Both the position numbers and the translations under genes were made by a program. Positions 50,632 through 59,834 of a DNA stretch of 64,000 nt are shown piece after piece (the first letter of the stretch is position 1; each line of letters starts with the position of its first letter). The notes beneath the pieces are model-generated. The model had not been told where the DNA came from and searched no databases. It saw nothing but the letters and a program-made list of their open reading frames with translations. The stretch is from assembly GCF_003751805.1 (NCBI RefSeq), contig NZ_RKHQ01000001.1:2542001-2606000 (forward strand), given 5' to 3'. The stretch is from Salana multivorans (lineage in GTDB: Bacteria > Actinomycetota > Actinomycetes > Actinomycetales > Beutenbergiaceae).

Positions 50632-52032
50632 ATGACACGGTCGACGAAGACCTCCCGGCGCCCCGTCGACCCCGATCTCCCGGCCGAGCGGCTGCGGTCG
50701 ATCGGGGTCGAGACCCGCTCGACCGCGCCCCGTCGTGCGCTCGGGACCCTCGTGCGCGGGCCGCGGGCGGCGCTCGAGATCCTGGCCGAGCAGAACACCG
50801 GCCGCCTCGCCGATCTGGTGCCGCTGCGCTGGGCCCGGATGCTCCAGGACCCGTTCTCGTTCTACCGGGGGAGCGCGGCCGTCATGGCCGCCGACCTCGC
50901 CGCGTCGCCGAGCAGCGGGATCGAGGTCGTCTCCTGTGGCGACGCCCACCTGTCGAACTTCGGTCTGTTCGCCGCGCCGGACCGCCAGCTCCTGTTCGAC
51001 CTCAACGACTTCGACGAGGGTGCGGCCGCGCCGTGGGACTGGGACCTCAAGCGGCTCGTGACGAGCGCGGTCGTCGGCGGTCAGCACGCGGGGTACGCCC
51101 CCGACGTCGTCGAGCGCATCGCGCGGGACACGACGCGCCAGTACCTCGTCACGCTGCGCTACGTCCTCGGCATGGACGCGCTGCAGCGCCTGTACCTGCG
51201 CGGCCACCCGGAGCGCGCGCTCAAGCAGTTCAGCCCGGAGCTGCGCGCCGTCATGGAGCGGGCGATGCGCTCGGCGCAGCGGCGCACGTCCGAGCGCGTC
51301 TTCAAGCGGATGATGACGACGACGGACGAGGGGCTGCGTCTCGTCGAGAACCCGCCGATCCTCACCCACCTGTCCGGCATCACGAGCCGGGAGCTGGGCG
51401 ACGCCTACCAGGCCTACGCGCGGGCCGTCGCCCCCGAGATCCAGCTCGCGCTGCGCAGCTTCCGCTACGTCGACTCGGCCCGCCGCGTCGTCGGCGTCGG
51501 CAGCGTCGGGACCCGGTGCTACCTCTGGGTCATGACGGGACCGGTCGGCGAGCCGCTCGTCCTGCAGATCAAGGAGGCGACGCCGAGCGTGCTGGAGCAG
51601 TACGGCGAGGTGGTGCAGCCGACGGCGTTCCGCCGCGTCGCGCAGGTGCTCGGCGACGGCGGGCGGGTCGTCGCGGCCCAGCGCATCCTCCAGGCCGCGA
51701 GCGACCCGTTCCTCGGCACCTTCCGGGCGGACGGGCGCGACTACTACGTGCGCCAGTTCCAGGACATGAAGGGCAGCGTCGACGTCGAGGGGATGGGCGA
51801 GCACGCGTTCTCCGAGTACGTCCAGGTGTGCGCTCGCTCGCTCGCCCGGGCACACGCGCAGAGCCGGAACGCGTTCGTGATCGACGGCTACGCCGGCGGC
51901 GGTGCCCGGCTGGTCGAGGCGGTCACGCAGTTCGCCCACGCGTACGCCGACGTCGTCCAGGAGGACTTCCGGGCGCTGCGGGCCGCAGCCGACCGCGGCG
52001 AGCTCGACGTGGCGCCCGACCCGCTGCGCTGA
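50632..52032 (+). CDS. DUF2252 family protein
   Basis: 466 residues from ATG at 50632. The kinase-like core motifs of DUF2252 are present: FYRGSAAVMAADLAASPSSG, VVSCGDAHLSNFGLFAAPDR, LLFDLNDFDEGAAAPWDWDL and LKRLVTSAVVGGQHAGY. Later QFQDMKGSVDVEGM and YVQVCARSLARAHAQS follow. The HxSNFG and DFDE motifs resemble the catalytic loop of aminoglycoside-phosphotransferase-like kinases, but the substrate is unknown. There is no ribosome site; CAGACT six bases before ATG may be a weak -10 for a leaderless transcript. Confidence 0.88.
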   Translation: MTRSTKTSRRPVDPDLPAERLRSIGVETRSTAPRRALGTLVRGPRAALEILAEQNTGRLADLVPLRWARMLQDPFSFYRGSAAVMAADLAASPSSGIEVVSCGDAHLSNFGLFAAPDRQLLFDLNDFDEGAAAPWDWDLKRLVTSAVVGGQHAGYAPDVVERIARDTTRQYLVTLRYVLGMDALQRLYLRGHPERALKQFSPELRAVMERAMRSAQRRTSERVFKRMMTTTDEGLRLVENPPILTHLSGITSRELGDAYQAYARAVAPEIQLALRSFRYVDSARRVVGVGSVGTRCYLWVMTGPVGEPLVLQIKEATPSVLEQYGEVVQPTAFRRVAQVLGDGGRVVAAQRILQAASDPFLGTFRADGRDYYVRQFQDMKGSVDVEGMGEHAFSEYVQVCARSLARAHAQSRNAFVIDGYAGGGARLVEAVTQFAHAYADVVQEDFRALRAAADRGELDVAPDPLR

Positions 52033-52243
52033 TCCCCCGCGACGCCCCGCATCGGCGAGTGCGCAGGTCACGGGGACGCCGGTTGAGGGTTTGCCGCCTC
52101 GCCGGCGCGACCCGGCCGACGGCGCGACGCGCCCGAGGGACGGGAAAACGGCGTGTTCGTGCGGCTCGCGCTCGGAATGGGCGTAGTCTCTCCCGACGAA
52201 GGCACGCACCCGCGCGCCACCGGACCACCCAAAGGGGAAACCT

Positions 52244-52525
52244 GTGACCGTCAACCGCACTGACCTCGTTGCCGCCATCGCCGACAAGGCCGGCCTCACC
52301 AAGAAGCAGGCCGACGACGCTCTGTCCGCCTTCCACGAGGTGCTCGTCGAGTCCCTCGCCAAGGGTGAGGCCGTCAAGGTGACGGGCCTGCTCTCGGCCG
52401 AGCGCGTCGAGCGCGCCGCCCGCACGGGCCGCAACCCGCGCACGGGCGAGGAGATCTCGATCCCGGCCGGCTACGGCGTCAAGCTCTCCGCCGGTTCCAC
52501 GCTCAAGGCCGCCGTCGCCAAGTGA
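52244..52525 (+). CDS. HU-family DNA-binding protein
   Basis: 93 residues from GTG at 52244 with AAAGGGGAAA upstream. TVNRTDLVAAIADKAGLTKK and the DNA-contacting arm ARTGRNPRTGEEISIPAGYG are canonical HU, and the C-terminus AGSTLKAAVAK is standard. It compacts DNA and bends it. A TAGTCT at 52184-52189 may be the -10. The gene is unlinked to its neighbours and ends in a very strong terminator, as expected for an abundant protein. Confidence 0.95.
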   Translation: MTVNRTDLVAAIADKAGLTKKQADDALSAFHEVLVESLAKGEAVKVTGLLSAERVERAARTGRNPRTGEEISIPAGYGVKLSAGSTLKAAVAK

Positions 52526-52560
52526 GCCATCGCGGCCGGTCCCGACCGGCCGCTCCGTCC

Positions 52561-52594
52561 GAGGGGCGGGCACCCGACCGGGTGCCCGCCCCTC
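52561..52594 (+). terminator. Strong terminator of the HU gene
   Basis: GAGGGGCGGGCACCC (52561-52575) pairs perfectly over 15 bases with GGGTGCCCGCCCCTC (52580-52594) around a four-base loop. It lies 35 bases past the HU stop. Confidence 0.85.
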
Positions 52595-52733
52595 GGCGTT
52601 CCCGGCCGAGCTCGACGCCGGCGTGCGCTGGCGACGACCGACCGCGGCCTCAGCCGCGCGACGGAGCAGCGCCGTCGCCCATCTCCACCGAGCGGACGAT
52701 CTCGATGTCGGCGCCGCGTGCCAGGCTGGACGC

Positions 52734-53540
52734 ATGACGCAGACGCCCGAAGCGAGCCCCGTCCCACCACCCGTGTCCGGACCGGTCCCCGCGCTGCGCA
52801 CGTGGGGACTGTTCAAGCGGTTCGGCGCGAAGGTGGCCGTCCAGCAGTTCGAGCTGGCCATCCCGGCCGGGTCCTTCTACGGGATCGTCGGGCCGAACGG
52901 CGCCGGCAAGACGACCACGCTGTCGATGGCGACCGGGCTGCTGCGCCCGGACGCCGGGACGGCGTTCGTCAACGGCGTCGACGTGTGGGCCGAGCCGGAG
53001 AAGGTCAAGCCGATGCTCGGGATCCTGCCCGACGGGCTGCGCCTGTTCGACCGGCTCACCGGAGCCGAGCTCATCACCTACGCCGGCCTGCTGCGCGGGA
53101 TGGACCCGGTGGTCGTGCGCCAGCGCACGGACCAGCTCCTCGACGTGCTGGGCCTCGCCGACGACGGCACCAAGCTGGTCGCCGACTACTCCGCCGGCAT
53201 GACGAAGAAGATCGGCCTGGCGACGGCGCTCGTCCACGCGCCCAGCGTCCTCGTGCTCGACGAGCCGTTCGAGGCGGTCGACCCCGTGTCCGCCGGCCAC
53301 ATCCGGGCGATCCTCGCCGACTACGTCGCGGGCGGCGGCACCGTCATCCTCTCCAGCCACGTGATGGAGCTGGTCGAGCGGCTGTGCAGCCACGTCGCCG
53401 TGATGAACGACGGCGCGCTCGTCGCCGCCGGGACCATCGCCGAGGTGGGCGGGGGCGACCTGCAGGCCCGGTTCGCCCAGCTCGTCGGCGCCCAGGAGCG
53501 GACGGAGGGACTGGCATGGTTGCGACCCTCGCGCGGCTGA
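52734..53540 (+). CDS. ABC transporter ATP-binding protein (exporter type)
   Basis: 268 residues from ATG at 52734; a CAGGCT hexamer six bases before suggests a leaderless start. Walker A is VGPNGAGKTTTLSM, the signature is DYSAGMTKKIGLAT (weakly conserved form), Walker B is VLVLDEPFEAVDPVS, with the switch His in ILSSHVMELVERL. This is the CcmA-like class of ATPases partnering multi-helix permeases for export of drugs, lipids or peptides. Its end overlaps the permease gene by 25 bases, so they are co-translated. Confidence 0.92.
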   Translation: MTQTPEASPVPPPVSGPVPALRTWGLFKRFGAKVAVQQFELAIPAGSFYGIVGPNGAGKTTTLSMATGLLRPDAGTAFVNGVDVWAEPEKVKPMLGILPDGLRLFDRLTGAELITYAGLLRGMDPVVVRQRTDQLLDVLGLADDGTKLVADYSAGMTKKIGLATALVHAPSVLVLDEPFEAVDPVSAGHIRAILADYVAGGGTVILSSHVMELVERLCSHVAVMNDGALVAAGTIAEVGGGDLQARFAQLVGAQERTEGLAWLRPSRG

Positions 53541-55207
53541 GGTTCCAGATCCTGCGCAACTCCCTGCGCCGGGAGTCGTGGCGGCTCATCCTGCTGATCC
53601 TCGGTGGCCTGTACGCGCTCTCGGTCGTCGGGCTCGTCGTGGCCGGGGCGTTCGCGCTCGGGGTCACGGTCGGTGCGGAGGCCCGCGGCGACCTGCTGGT
53701 GCTCCTCGGCTCGCTGCTGGTGCTCGGCTGGATCGTGATCCCGGTGCTTGCCTTCGGGATGGACAACACGCTCGACCCGCAGCGCTTCGCCGTCTACGTC
53801 GCACCATCGCCACGGCTGGCGCTCGGCCTGCTGGTCGGCGGGGCCGTGTCGATTCCCGGGCTGGCCACGGTGCTGGCGAGCCTCGCGCTCTCGATCGCCT
53901 GGCTCGGGTCGGGTGGCTTCGGGGAACGGGTGCTCGGGTTCGTCGTCGCGCTGCTCGGCGGGGTCCTGGGCGCGCTGCTGTGCCTCGTGCTGGCCCGGCT
54001 GTCGACAACGGCGGGTGCCGGTCTCATGCGGGCGCGGCGCGGCCGCGAGGTGGCGAGCCTCATCGGGTTCGTCCTCGTCATGGCGCTCGCGTTCACGCCG
54101 AGCCTCCTGCAGTCGTTCACCTTCTCGCTGACCTGGGAGTCGATCGAGACGCCGGCGCGGGTGCTGGCGTGGACGCCGCTCGGTGCGGCCTGGGCGCTCC
54201 CGGCGGACGCCGTCGCCGGGAGCTGGCTCGTGCTCATCGCCCGGCTCGCGCTCGTCGTGGCGACGCTGGTCGTCGCCTACCTCGGGTACCTGGCGCTGCT
54301 GCGACGCTCGATGACCACCGTCGGCTCGGGTGGCGGCCCCTCGGGGCAGCGCACGTCGCGCCTGCCGTTCGCGCACCGGCTCATCGCGTGGTTCGGCGAT
54401 GGGCCGGGGATCGGCGCCGGGCGGTCCGTGCTGGGCCTCCCGCTGACGCGCGGGACGGCGGCCGTCGCCGGTCGCTCGCTGCGCTACTGGCGCAGCGACC
54501 CGCGGTACGTGGCGAGCGCCGGCTCGATCGTGCTCATGCCGCTCCTCGCGGTCCTGCTCGCGTTCGTGATCTCGAACCAGGACGGCATCCCGCGCACCAG
54601 CGCCCTCGCCGTGGCGAGCCTCCTCGTCGCGCCGATCGCCGCGTGGTTCGGGTCCTGGTCGATCAGCAACGACGTCGCCTACGACTCCACGGCGTTCGCC
54701 CTCCACGTCACCACCGGGGTGCGCGGCGCGGAGGACCGGCTCGGCCGGGTGCTCGGCGTCGCCGTCTGGCTGGTCCCGGTCTGCCTCGTGCTGGCGGCGG
54801 TCCCGCCCGCGATCCTCGGCCGGTCGGAGTACGTCCCGGCGGTGCTCGGCGGCACGCTCGCGCTGCTCGGGGCCGGGTTCGGGACGGCCTCCATCGCGTC
54901 CGTGCTCGTGCCCTACCCCGCGCCGCCGCCCGGGTCGAACCCGATGGCCTCCCAGCAGGGGTCCGTCGGGCTCACCATGGTGGCCCAGCTCGGCTCGTTC
55001 CTCGCGATGGCGGTCCTCGTGGCGCCGACGGCGCTCACGCTCATCCCGACGATCGGGGTCGGGGCGACCTGGGGGTGGCTGACGTTCGCCGTCGGCGTCG
55101 CGACGGGCGTGATCTGCTTCGTGCTGGGCATCCGGCTCGGTGGCCGGCTCTACGACCAGCGCGCCGTCGCGGTCCTCGACCGGATCAAGTCCTGGCCCAA
55201 GCACTGA
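53516..55207 (+). CDS. ABC exporter membrane protein
   Basis: 563 residues from ATG at 53516 (GGAGGG upstream). About twelve hydrophobic segments are visible, for example LILLILGGLYALSVVGLVVA, VVALLGGVLGALLCLVLARL, IVLMPLLAVLLAFVIS and a final FAVGVATGVICFVLGIRLGG, suggesting two six-helix halves fused in one chain. Between them is a hydrophilic linker (SGGGPSGQRTSRLPFAHRLI). It pairs with the overlapping ATPase. Substrate unknown. Confidence 0.9.
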   Translation: MVATLARLRFQILRNSLRRESWRLILLILGGLYALSVVGLVVAGAFALGVTVGAEARGDLLVLLGSLLVLGWIVIPVLAFGMDNTLDPQRFAVYVAPSPRLALGLLVGGAVSIPGLATVLASLALSIAWLGSGGFGERVLGFVVALLGGVLGALLCLVLARLSTTAGAGLMRARRGREVASLIGFVLVMALAFTPSLLQSFTFSLTWESIETPARVLAWTPLGAAWALPADAVAGSWLVLIARLALVVATLVVAYLGYLALLRRSMTTVGSGGGPSGQRTSRLPFAHRLIAWFGDGPGIGAGRSVLGLPLTRGTAAVAGRSLRYWRSDPRYVASAGSIVLMPLLAVLLAFVISNQDGIPRTSALAVASLLVAPIAAWFGSWSISNDVAYDSTAFALHVTTGVRGAEDRLGRVLGVAVWLVPVCLVLAAVPPAILGRSEYVPAVLGGTLALLGAGFGTASIASVLVPYPAPPPGSNPMASQQGSVGLTMVAQLGSFLAMAVLVAPTALTLIPTIGVGATWGWLTFAVGVATGVICFVLGIRLGGRLYDQRAVAVLDRIKSWPKH

Positions 55208-55371
55208 CGTCCCGGGCGGCGGCTCGCCGTCGCCGGGGACGCCGCGGCCAGGAGGCGACAGGCGGCCGGCCGGGAGGCGACGCGGCCACGCGCGCTCTCC
55301 GCGAGCCGGACGGGCTCGGCCCGTCCCGGCGCCGCGCGGAACACGCCGGCGCGACCGCGCGTTCCACCACC

Positions 55372-55542
55372 ATGACCACCTGGGCCGATCCTCGCGAGCA
55401 GGTCTCCTTCTCCGTGCTGCTGCCGAGCGGCCGGCTGGCCGGACGCTCGTTCGCCAGCCGGGAGGAGGCCGAGGCCTGGGCGCGCCCGGAGGAGGGCGAG
55501 GAGGTCGTCTGCTTCAACGCGGTCTGCGACTGCGACCGCTAG
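55372..55542 (+). CDS. Small 56-residue hypothetical protein with a Cys-rich end
   Basis: ATG at 55372 opens a frame with natural, not GC-driven, composition: TTWADPREQVSFSVLLPSGR, then AGRSFASREEAEAWARPEEG, ending VVCFNAVCDCDR. It may be a small beta-alpha fold with a C-terminal cysteine cluster of three. No clear ribosome site, so leaderless or weak translation. I do not recognise a family. It stands between the exporter and DUF3039 genes on the same strand. Confidence 0.55.
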   Translation: MTTWADPREQVSFSVLLPSGRLAGRSFASREEAEAWARPEEGEEVVCFNAVCDCDR

Positions 55543-55699
55543 GGGCGACGCCGCACGCGGCCGATCCGCCACCGACGCGCGACCGGCACGCGGCCGATCT
55601 GCGACCAACCTGCGACCGGCGCGCGGCACCGGCGCGGGCCGCGGGACCGGGGCGCGCCACCCCGGTGGACGACCTCGCGGAGCGCGGGGCGGGCTGACC

Positions 55700-55712
55700 T
55701 ACACTCGAAGAA
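55700..55712 (+). promoter_or_regulatory. Likely leaderless promoter of the DUF3039 gene (-10 TACACT)
   Basis: TACACT (55700-55705) is six bases before the ATG at 55712, with no strong ribosome site in between. Confidence 0.5.
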
Positions 55713-56029
55713 TGACCGAGCCGTTGAACCCGCCCGGAGCGCCGGGTGCCCCCGCGCACCCCGGCACGCAGGGCTCCACGAGCACGATCGAGCGGACCGA
55801 GACCCGCCACCGGGAGCAGCCGGGCGACAACGAGCGCTACGCGCACTACGTCCCCAAGGAGAAGATCCTGGCCTCGGCGATGTCGGGTGAGCCGGTCGTC
55901 GCACTGTGCGGCAAGATCTGGCTGCCGCAGCGCGACCCCAGCCGGTTCCCCATCTGCCCGGCCTGCAAGGAGATCTACCAGAGCATGCACGGCGGCTCGG
56001 GCGACTCCGGCTCCGGATCGGACGAGTGA
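55712..56029 (+). CDS. DUF3039 domain protein
   Basis: 105 residues. The conserved DUF3039 region runs from about residue 40: ERYAHYVPKEKILASAMSGE, VVALCGKIWLPQRDPSRFPI and CPACKEIYQSM, with three cysteines that could bind zinc (VALCG and CPAC). The N-terminus is Pro-rich and disordered. The family is confined to actinobacteria and is regularly followed by the helicase gene found here; its role is unknown. Its stop overlaps the helicase GTG. Confidence 0.92.
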   Translation: MTEPLNPPGAPGAPAHPGTQGSTSTIERTETRHREQPGDNERYAHYVPKEKILASAMSGEPVVALCGKIWLPQRDPSRFPICPACKEIYQSMHGGSGDSGSGSDE

Positions 56030-57921
56030 GGGGCTCCACCCGCAGCAACGGCGCCGCGCGTCCCGCCCCCGAGCCCGACCAGGGGCCGGACCTCTTCGCG
56101 TCGCTCGCCGAGCCCGCCGCGTCCCCGGCGCAGCCGGCCGCCGCGGCCGCGCACCAGCCGACGCACCCGTCGCCCTCCGCTGCGGCCGAGCTGTCCCCGG
56201 CCTTCCCCGCGCGTGCCGCGTGGGGCACCGCCTCCAACCTGCGGGCCTGGCAGGCGGCGGCGCTGGCCCGGTACGGCGAGCTGCAGCCGCGCGACTTCCT
56301 CGCCGTCGCGACCCCGGGCGCCGGCAAGACCACCTTCGCGCTGCGGGTCGCGACCGAGCTGCTCAAGGCCCGCGTCGTCGACCAGGTGACGATCGTCGCG
56401 CCGACCGAGCACCTCAAGACCCAGTGGGCGGACGCCGCGTCCCGGGTCGGCATCGCGATCGACCCCAACTTCCGCAATGCGCAGGGCGCGCACGGCAGCC
56501 ACTACGACGGCGTCGCGCTCACCTACGCGCAGGTCGCGGCCAACGCCGAGCTGCACCGACGGCGGACCCGGGGCTCGCGCACGCTCGTCATCCTCGACGA
56601 GGTGCACCACGCCGGCGACGCGCTGTCCTGGGGCGACGCGGTGCGTGAGGCGTTCGAGTCGGCGACCCGCCGGCTCGCGCTCACCGGGACGCCGTTCCGC
56701 TCCGACACCGCGCCCATCCCGTTCATCACCTACGAGGAGGACCGCGACGGCATCCGGCGCTCGCGGGCCGACTACACCTACGGCTACGGGGACGCGCTGC
56801 GCGACGGCGTCGTCCGGCCCGTCATGTTCCTCGCCTACTCGGGCGAGATGACGTGGCGCACCCGCGCCGGCGACGAGGTGAGCGCCCGGCTCGGCGAGCC
56901 GCTGACCAAGGACCTCATGGCCCAGGCGTGGCGCACGGCGCTCGCACCCGAGGGCGAGTGGATCCCCGCCGTCCTCCGCGCGGCCGACCGCCGGCTGTCC
57001 GAGGTGCGCCGCACGGTGCCCGACGCCGGTGGCCTCGTCATCGCGACCGACCAGGCGAGCGCGCGGGCGTACGCGGCCCAGCTCCGGGCCGTGACGCGGG
57101 AGGAGCCCGTCGTCGTGCTCTCCGACGACGACGGCGCCGGCGAGCGGATCGAGGCCTTCTCCGCGGGGCGGCAGCGCTGGATGGTGGCCGTCCGGATGGT
57201 GTCCGAGGGGGTCGACGTGCCGCGGCTGGCGGTCGGCGTCTACGCGACGGCGACGGCGACGCCGCTGTTCTTCGCCCAGGCCGTCGGCCGGTTCGTCCGC
57301 GCGCGGCGCCGGGGCGAGACGGCCTCGGTGTTCCTCCCGAGCGTCGCGGTGCTGCTCGGTCTCGCCTCGGAGCTGGAGGTGGAGCGGGACCACGCCCTCG
57401 ACCGGCCCGCGAGCGCGGCCGAGAACGGCGAGACCGGCCTCGACGACGCCGCGCTGGAGCGGGCCAACCGGGCCGAGAGCGCGTCGTCGGACCTCGACGG
57501 CCCCGGCTTCCAGGCGCTCGCCGCCCAGGCGACGTTCGACCACGTCCTGTTCGACGGCGACCAGTTCGGCACGGGCGGCGACATCGGCTCGGACGTCGAG
57601 TCGGACTTCCTCGCGATCCCGGGCTTCATGGAGACCCACGAGGTGTCCTCGACCCTGCGCGCGCGTCAGGCGGCCCACATGCGCGCCGGGCACGGGGCGG
57701 CCGGGCCGGGCGAGGTGGTGGACCACCGCGAGATCGCCCGGCTGCGCAAGGAGCTCAACCAGCTCGTCTCGGCGTGGGCGCGCCGGTCGGGGACGCCGCA
57801 CGCCGTGGTGCACACCCGGCTGCGCCAGCACAGCGGCGGCGGCGAGGTGCCCGTGGCGAACGCCGAGCAGCTGCGGACGCGGATCGACAAGGTGCGGGCC
57901 TGGTTCGTCGGCCAGCGCTGA
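56026..57921 (+). CDS. DEAD/DEAH-box helicase
   Basis: 631 residues from GTG at 56026, overlapping the DUF3039 stop. After a Pro/Ala-rich N-terminus of about 60 residues comes the helicase core: the Q-motif-like LRAWQAAALARYGELQPRDF, Walker A ATPGAGKTTFA (about 95-105), TIVAPTEHLKTQW, the DEVH box VILDEVHHAG (about 188), ALTGTPFRSD, and motif VI QAVGRFVRARR (about 416). The C-terminal 150 residues are a conserved accessory region (VVDHREIARLRKELNQLVSA). This is the superfamily 2 helicase that accompanies DUF3039 in actinobacteria. Nucleic acid target unknown. Confidence 0.93.
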   Translation: MRGSTRSNGAARPAPEPDQGPDLFASLAEPAASPAQPAAAAAHQPTHPSPSAAAELSPAFPARAAWGTASNLRAWQAAALARYGELQPRDFLAVATPGAGKTTFALRVATELLKARVVDQVTIVAPTEHLKTQWADAASRVGIAIDPNFRNAQGAHGSHYDGVALTYAQVAANAELHRRRTRGSRTLVILDEVHHAGDALSWGDAVREAFESATRRLALTGTPFRSDTAPIPFITYEEDRDGIRRSRADYTYGYGDALRDGVVRPVMFLAYSGEMTWRTRAGDEVSARLGEPLTKDLMAQAWRTALAPEGEWIPAVLRAADRRLSEVRRTVPDAGGLVIATDQASARAYAAQLRAVTREEPVVVLSDDDGAGERIEAFSAGRQRWMVAVRMVSEGVDVPRLAVGVYATATATPLFFAQAVGRFVRARRRGETASVFLPSVAVLLGLASELEVERDHALDRPASAAENGETGLDDAALERANRAESASSDLDGPGFQALAAQATFDHVLFDGDQFGTGGDIGSDVESDFLAIPGFMETHEVSSTLRARQAAHMRAGHGAAGPGEVVDHREIARLRKELNQLVSAWARRSGTPHAVVHTRLRQHSGGGEVPVANAEQLRTRIDKVRAWFVGQR

Positions 57922-58119
57922 CCCGGCGACCGCGCCGGGACGCGCCGCACCCCGCGTGACGCGTCCGCCCCGCGCGGAGGCGCGCGCCCCTCGCGGGAGC
58001 CGTCCGGTCGCGCCCCGGCCGGACGCGCGGCCCGACCGGCGCCGACGGCGCGCACGCCCGGGCACGGGCGCGCACCGGTCCGCGGGCAGCCGACCCCCGC
58101 GCGCTGCGCCCGCCCGGGC

Positions 58120-59460
58120 TCAGACGGTGATGACCTCGGTCGGGATGGCCGGGTCACCGGCCGAGAGGCGACGCGCCGCCCGCGGCAGCTCGTCCAGCGA
58201 GGCCGCGTGCCGCTCCCGGGCGCGCTGGACGCCCGCAGGCCCGGTGTAGGACTCGTCGATCCGGCCGGCGACGACCAGCGGCACCTGGAGCGCCCGCAGC
58301 TCGCCCTGGCCGACCTCGGCGATCGCCTCGTCGAGCACCGGCACGTCGTCGTCGGGAGAGAGGAAGACGACCTCCTCGGTCGCGAGCCCGTTCTCGATCC
58401 GCCGGCCCGCCGCCTTCCGGCCGCCGATGCTGGCCTTGCCCCCCGAGGACTTCTTCGCCACGGCGTGCATGGCGCCGTCCTCGCCCTCGCGCAGGACGAG
58501 CTTGTAGACCATGCCGCAGGTCGGGAACCCTGACCCCGTGACGACCGAGGTGCCGACCCCGTAGGAGTCGACCGGAGCCGCGGCCAGCGCGGCGATCGCG
58601 TACTCGTCGAGGTCGGAGGAGACGACGATCCGCGTGTCGCTCGCGCCCAGCTCGTCGAGCTGCTCGCGGACCTCGCGCGCGACGACGGGCAGGTCGCCGG
58701 AGTCCAGGCGCACCGCGCCGAGGGCGCGGCCCGCGACGTCGACGGCCGTGATGACGCCCTGCTCGATGTCGTAGGTGTCGACGAGGAGCGTCGTGCCGGC
58801 CCCGGCGCTCGCGACCTGGGCGACGAACGCGTCGCGCTCGGTGTCGTGCAGGAGCGTGAACGCGTGGGCGGCCGTCCCGATCGTGTGCAGCCCGTACCGC
58901 CGGCCGGCCTCGAGGTTCGAGGTCCCGTCGAACCCGGCCACGACGGCGGCGCGGGCGGCCGCGACCGCCGCGTCCTCGTGCGCGCGGCGGCTGCCCATCT
59001 CCAGGCAGGGGCGGCCGATCGCGGCCTGGGTCATCCGGGACGCGGCGGAGGCGACGGCCGAGTCGTAGTTGAGGATCGAGAGGATGAGCGTCTCGAGGAC
59101 GACGGCGTCGGCGAAGGTGCCGGACGCCTGGAGGATCGGCGAGCCGGGGAAGTACAGCTCGCCCTCGGCGTAGCCCGTGATGTCGCCGCGGAAGGTGTAC
59201 TCCCGCAGGTACTCGAGCATCCGGTCGCTGACGATCCCCTCGGCGGCGATCCAGTCGAGGGCCGGGCCGTCGAACCGGAACGACTCGATCGCCTCGAGCA
59301 GCCGCCCCGTCCCCGCGACCACGCCGTAGCGCCGGCCGGACGGCAGGCGGCGCGCGAAGACCTCGAAGACGCAGGCGCGGTCGGCGGTGCCGTCCGCCAG
59401 GGCCGCGTCGATCATGGTGAGCTCGTAGCGATCCGTGAGAAGAGCGGTGCTGGCACGCAT
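58120..59460 (-). CDS. pncB: Nicotinate phosphoribosyltransferase
   Basis: 446 residues from ATG at 59460. TALLTDRYELTMIDAALADG at the N-terminus, ILNYDSAVASAASRM, EMGSRRAHEDAAVAAARAAV, TAAHAFTLLH, VDTYDIEQGV and GAVRLDSGDLPVVAREVREQ are hallmarks of the family. The enzyme converts nicotinate and PRPP to nicotinate mononucleotide in NAD salvage, with ATP hydrolysis. Phosphoribosyl-binding and catalytic His segments are intact. TAGGCT seven bases before the ATG points to a leaderless transcript independent of the FixX-like gene upstream. Confidence 0.95.
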   Translation of the reverse strand: MRASTALLTDRYELTMIDAALADGTADRACVFEVFARRLPSGRRYGVVAGTGRLLEAIESFRFDGPALDWIAAEGIVSDRMLEYLREYTFRGDITGYAEGELYFPGSPILQASGTFADAVVLETLILSILNYDSAVASAASRMTQAAIGRPCLEMGSRRAHEDAAVAAARAAVVAGFDGTSNLEAGRRYGLHTIGTAAHAFTLLHDTERDAFVAQVASAGAGTTLLVDTYDIEQGVITAVDVAGRALGAVRLDSGDLPVVAREVREQLDELGASDTRIVVSSDLDEYAIAALAAAPVDSYGVGTSVVTGSGFPTCGMVYKLVLREGEDGAMHAVAKKSSGGKASIGGRKAAGRRIENGLATEEVVFLSPDDDVPVLDEAIAEVGQGELRALQVPLVVAGRIDESYTGPAGVQRARERHAASLDELPRAARRLSAGDPAIPTEVITV

Positions 59461-59473
59461 GGTGGCAAGCCTA
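59460..59473 (-). promoter_or_regulatory. Likely leaderless promoter of pncB (-10 TAGGCT)
   Basis: On the minus strand TAGGCT (59473-59468) is followed by seven bases and ATG. No ribosome site is present. Confidence 0.5.
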
Positions 59474-59504
59474 GGGCGTGCCGGAGAACCCGCCTCGCGG
59501 CGGC

Positions 59505-59834
59505 TCAGCCGTGCCGGAACCGGACGCCGCCGGACTCGGGGTAGCCCCAGCGCAGCCCGCCCGAGCTGACCACGAGGCAGGCGCCGCACTCCAGGCAGGC
59601 GGCCTCGTCGGCCACGACCAGCTCCTCGTCCGTCTCGCGCGAGCGCGAGACGCGGTAGACGCCGGCCGGGCAGACGGCGATGACGGCGGCCGTCTCCGGG
59701 CTGCGCGGGTCCATCGCGCTCGTGTCGATGTGCGGGGTGGCGGCGTCGAACGCCGTCGCCCCGAGCAGCACGTTGAGCGCCGGTGCGCCCGGACGCCCCG
59801 CGTCCCGGGCCTCGCCGCCGACCTCCTCGCTCAC
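59505..59834 (-). CDS. FixX-like ferredoxin
   Basis: 109 residues from GTG at 59834, overlapping the FAD-oxidoreductase stop (GTGA). The cysteine pattern is that of FixX: VCPAGVYR plus AACLECGACLVV, four Cys for one [4Fe-4S] cluster. The end (GLRWGYPESGGVRFRHG) is also typical. It passes electrons to or from the flavoprotein encoded by the overlapping gene, towards the quinone pool. Confidence 0.88.
   Translation of the reverse strand: MSEEVGGEARDAGRPGAPALNVLLGATAFDAATPHIDTSAMDPRSPETAAVIAVCPAGVYRVSRSRETDEELVVADEAACLECGACLVVSSGGLRWGYPESGGVRFRHG

Noticed and set aside
57922-58119. A terminator between the convergent helicase and pncB genes.
   Set aside because: The region is extremely GC-rich with several weak, overlapping inverted repeats; none stands out enough to call.
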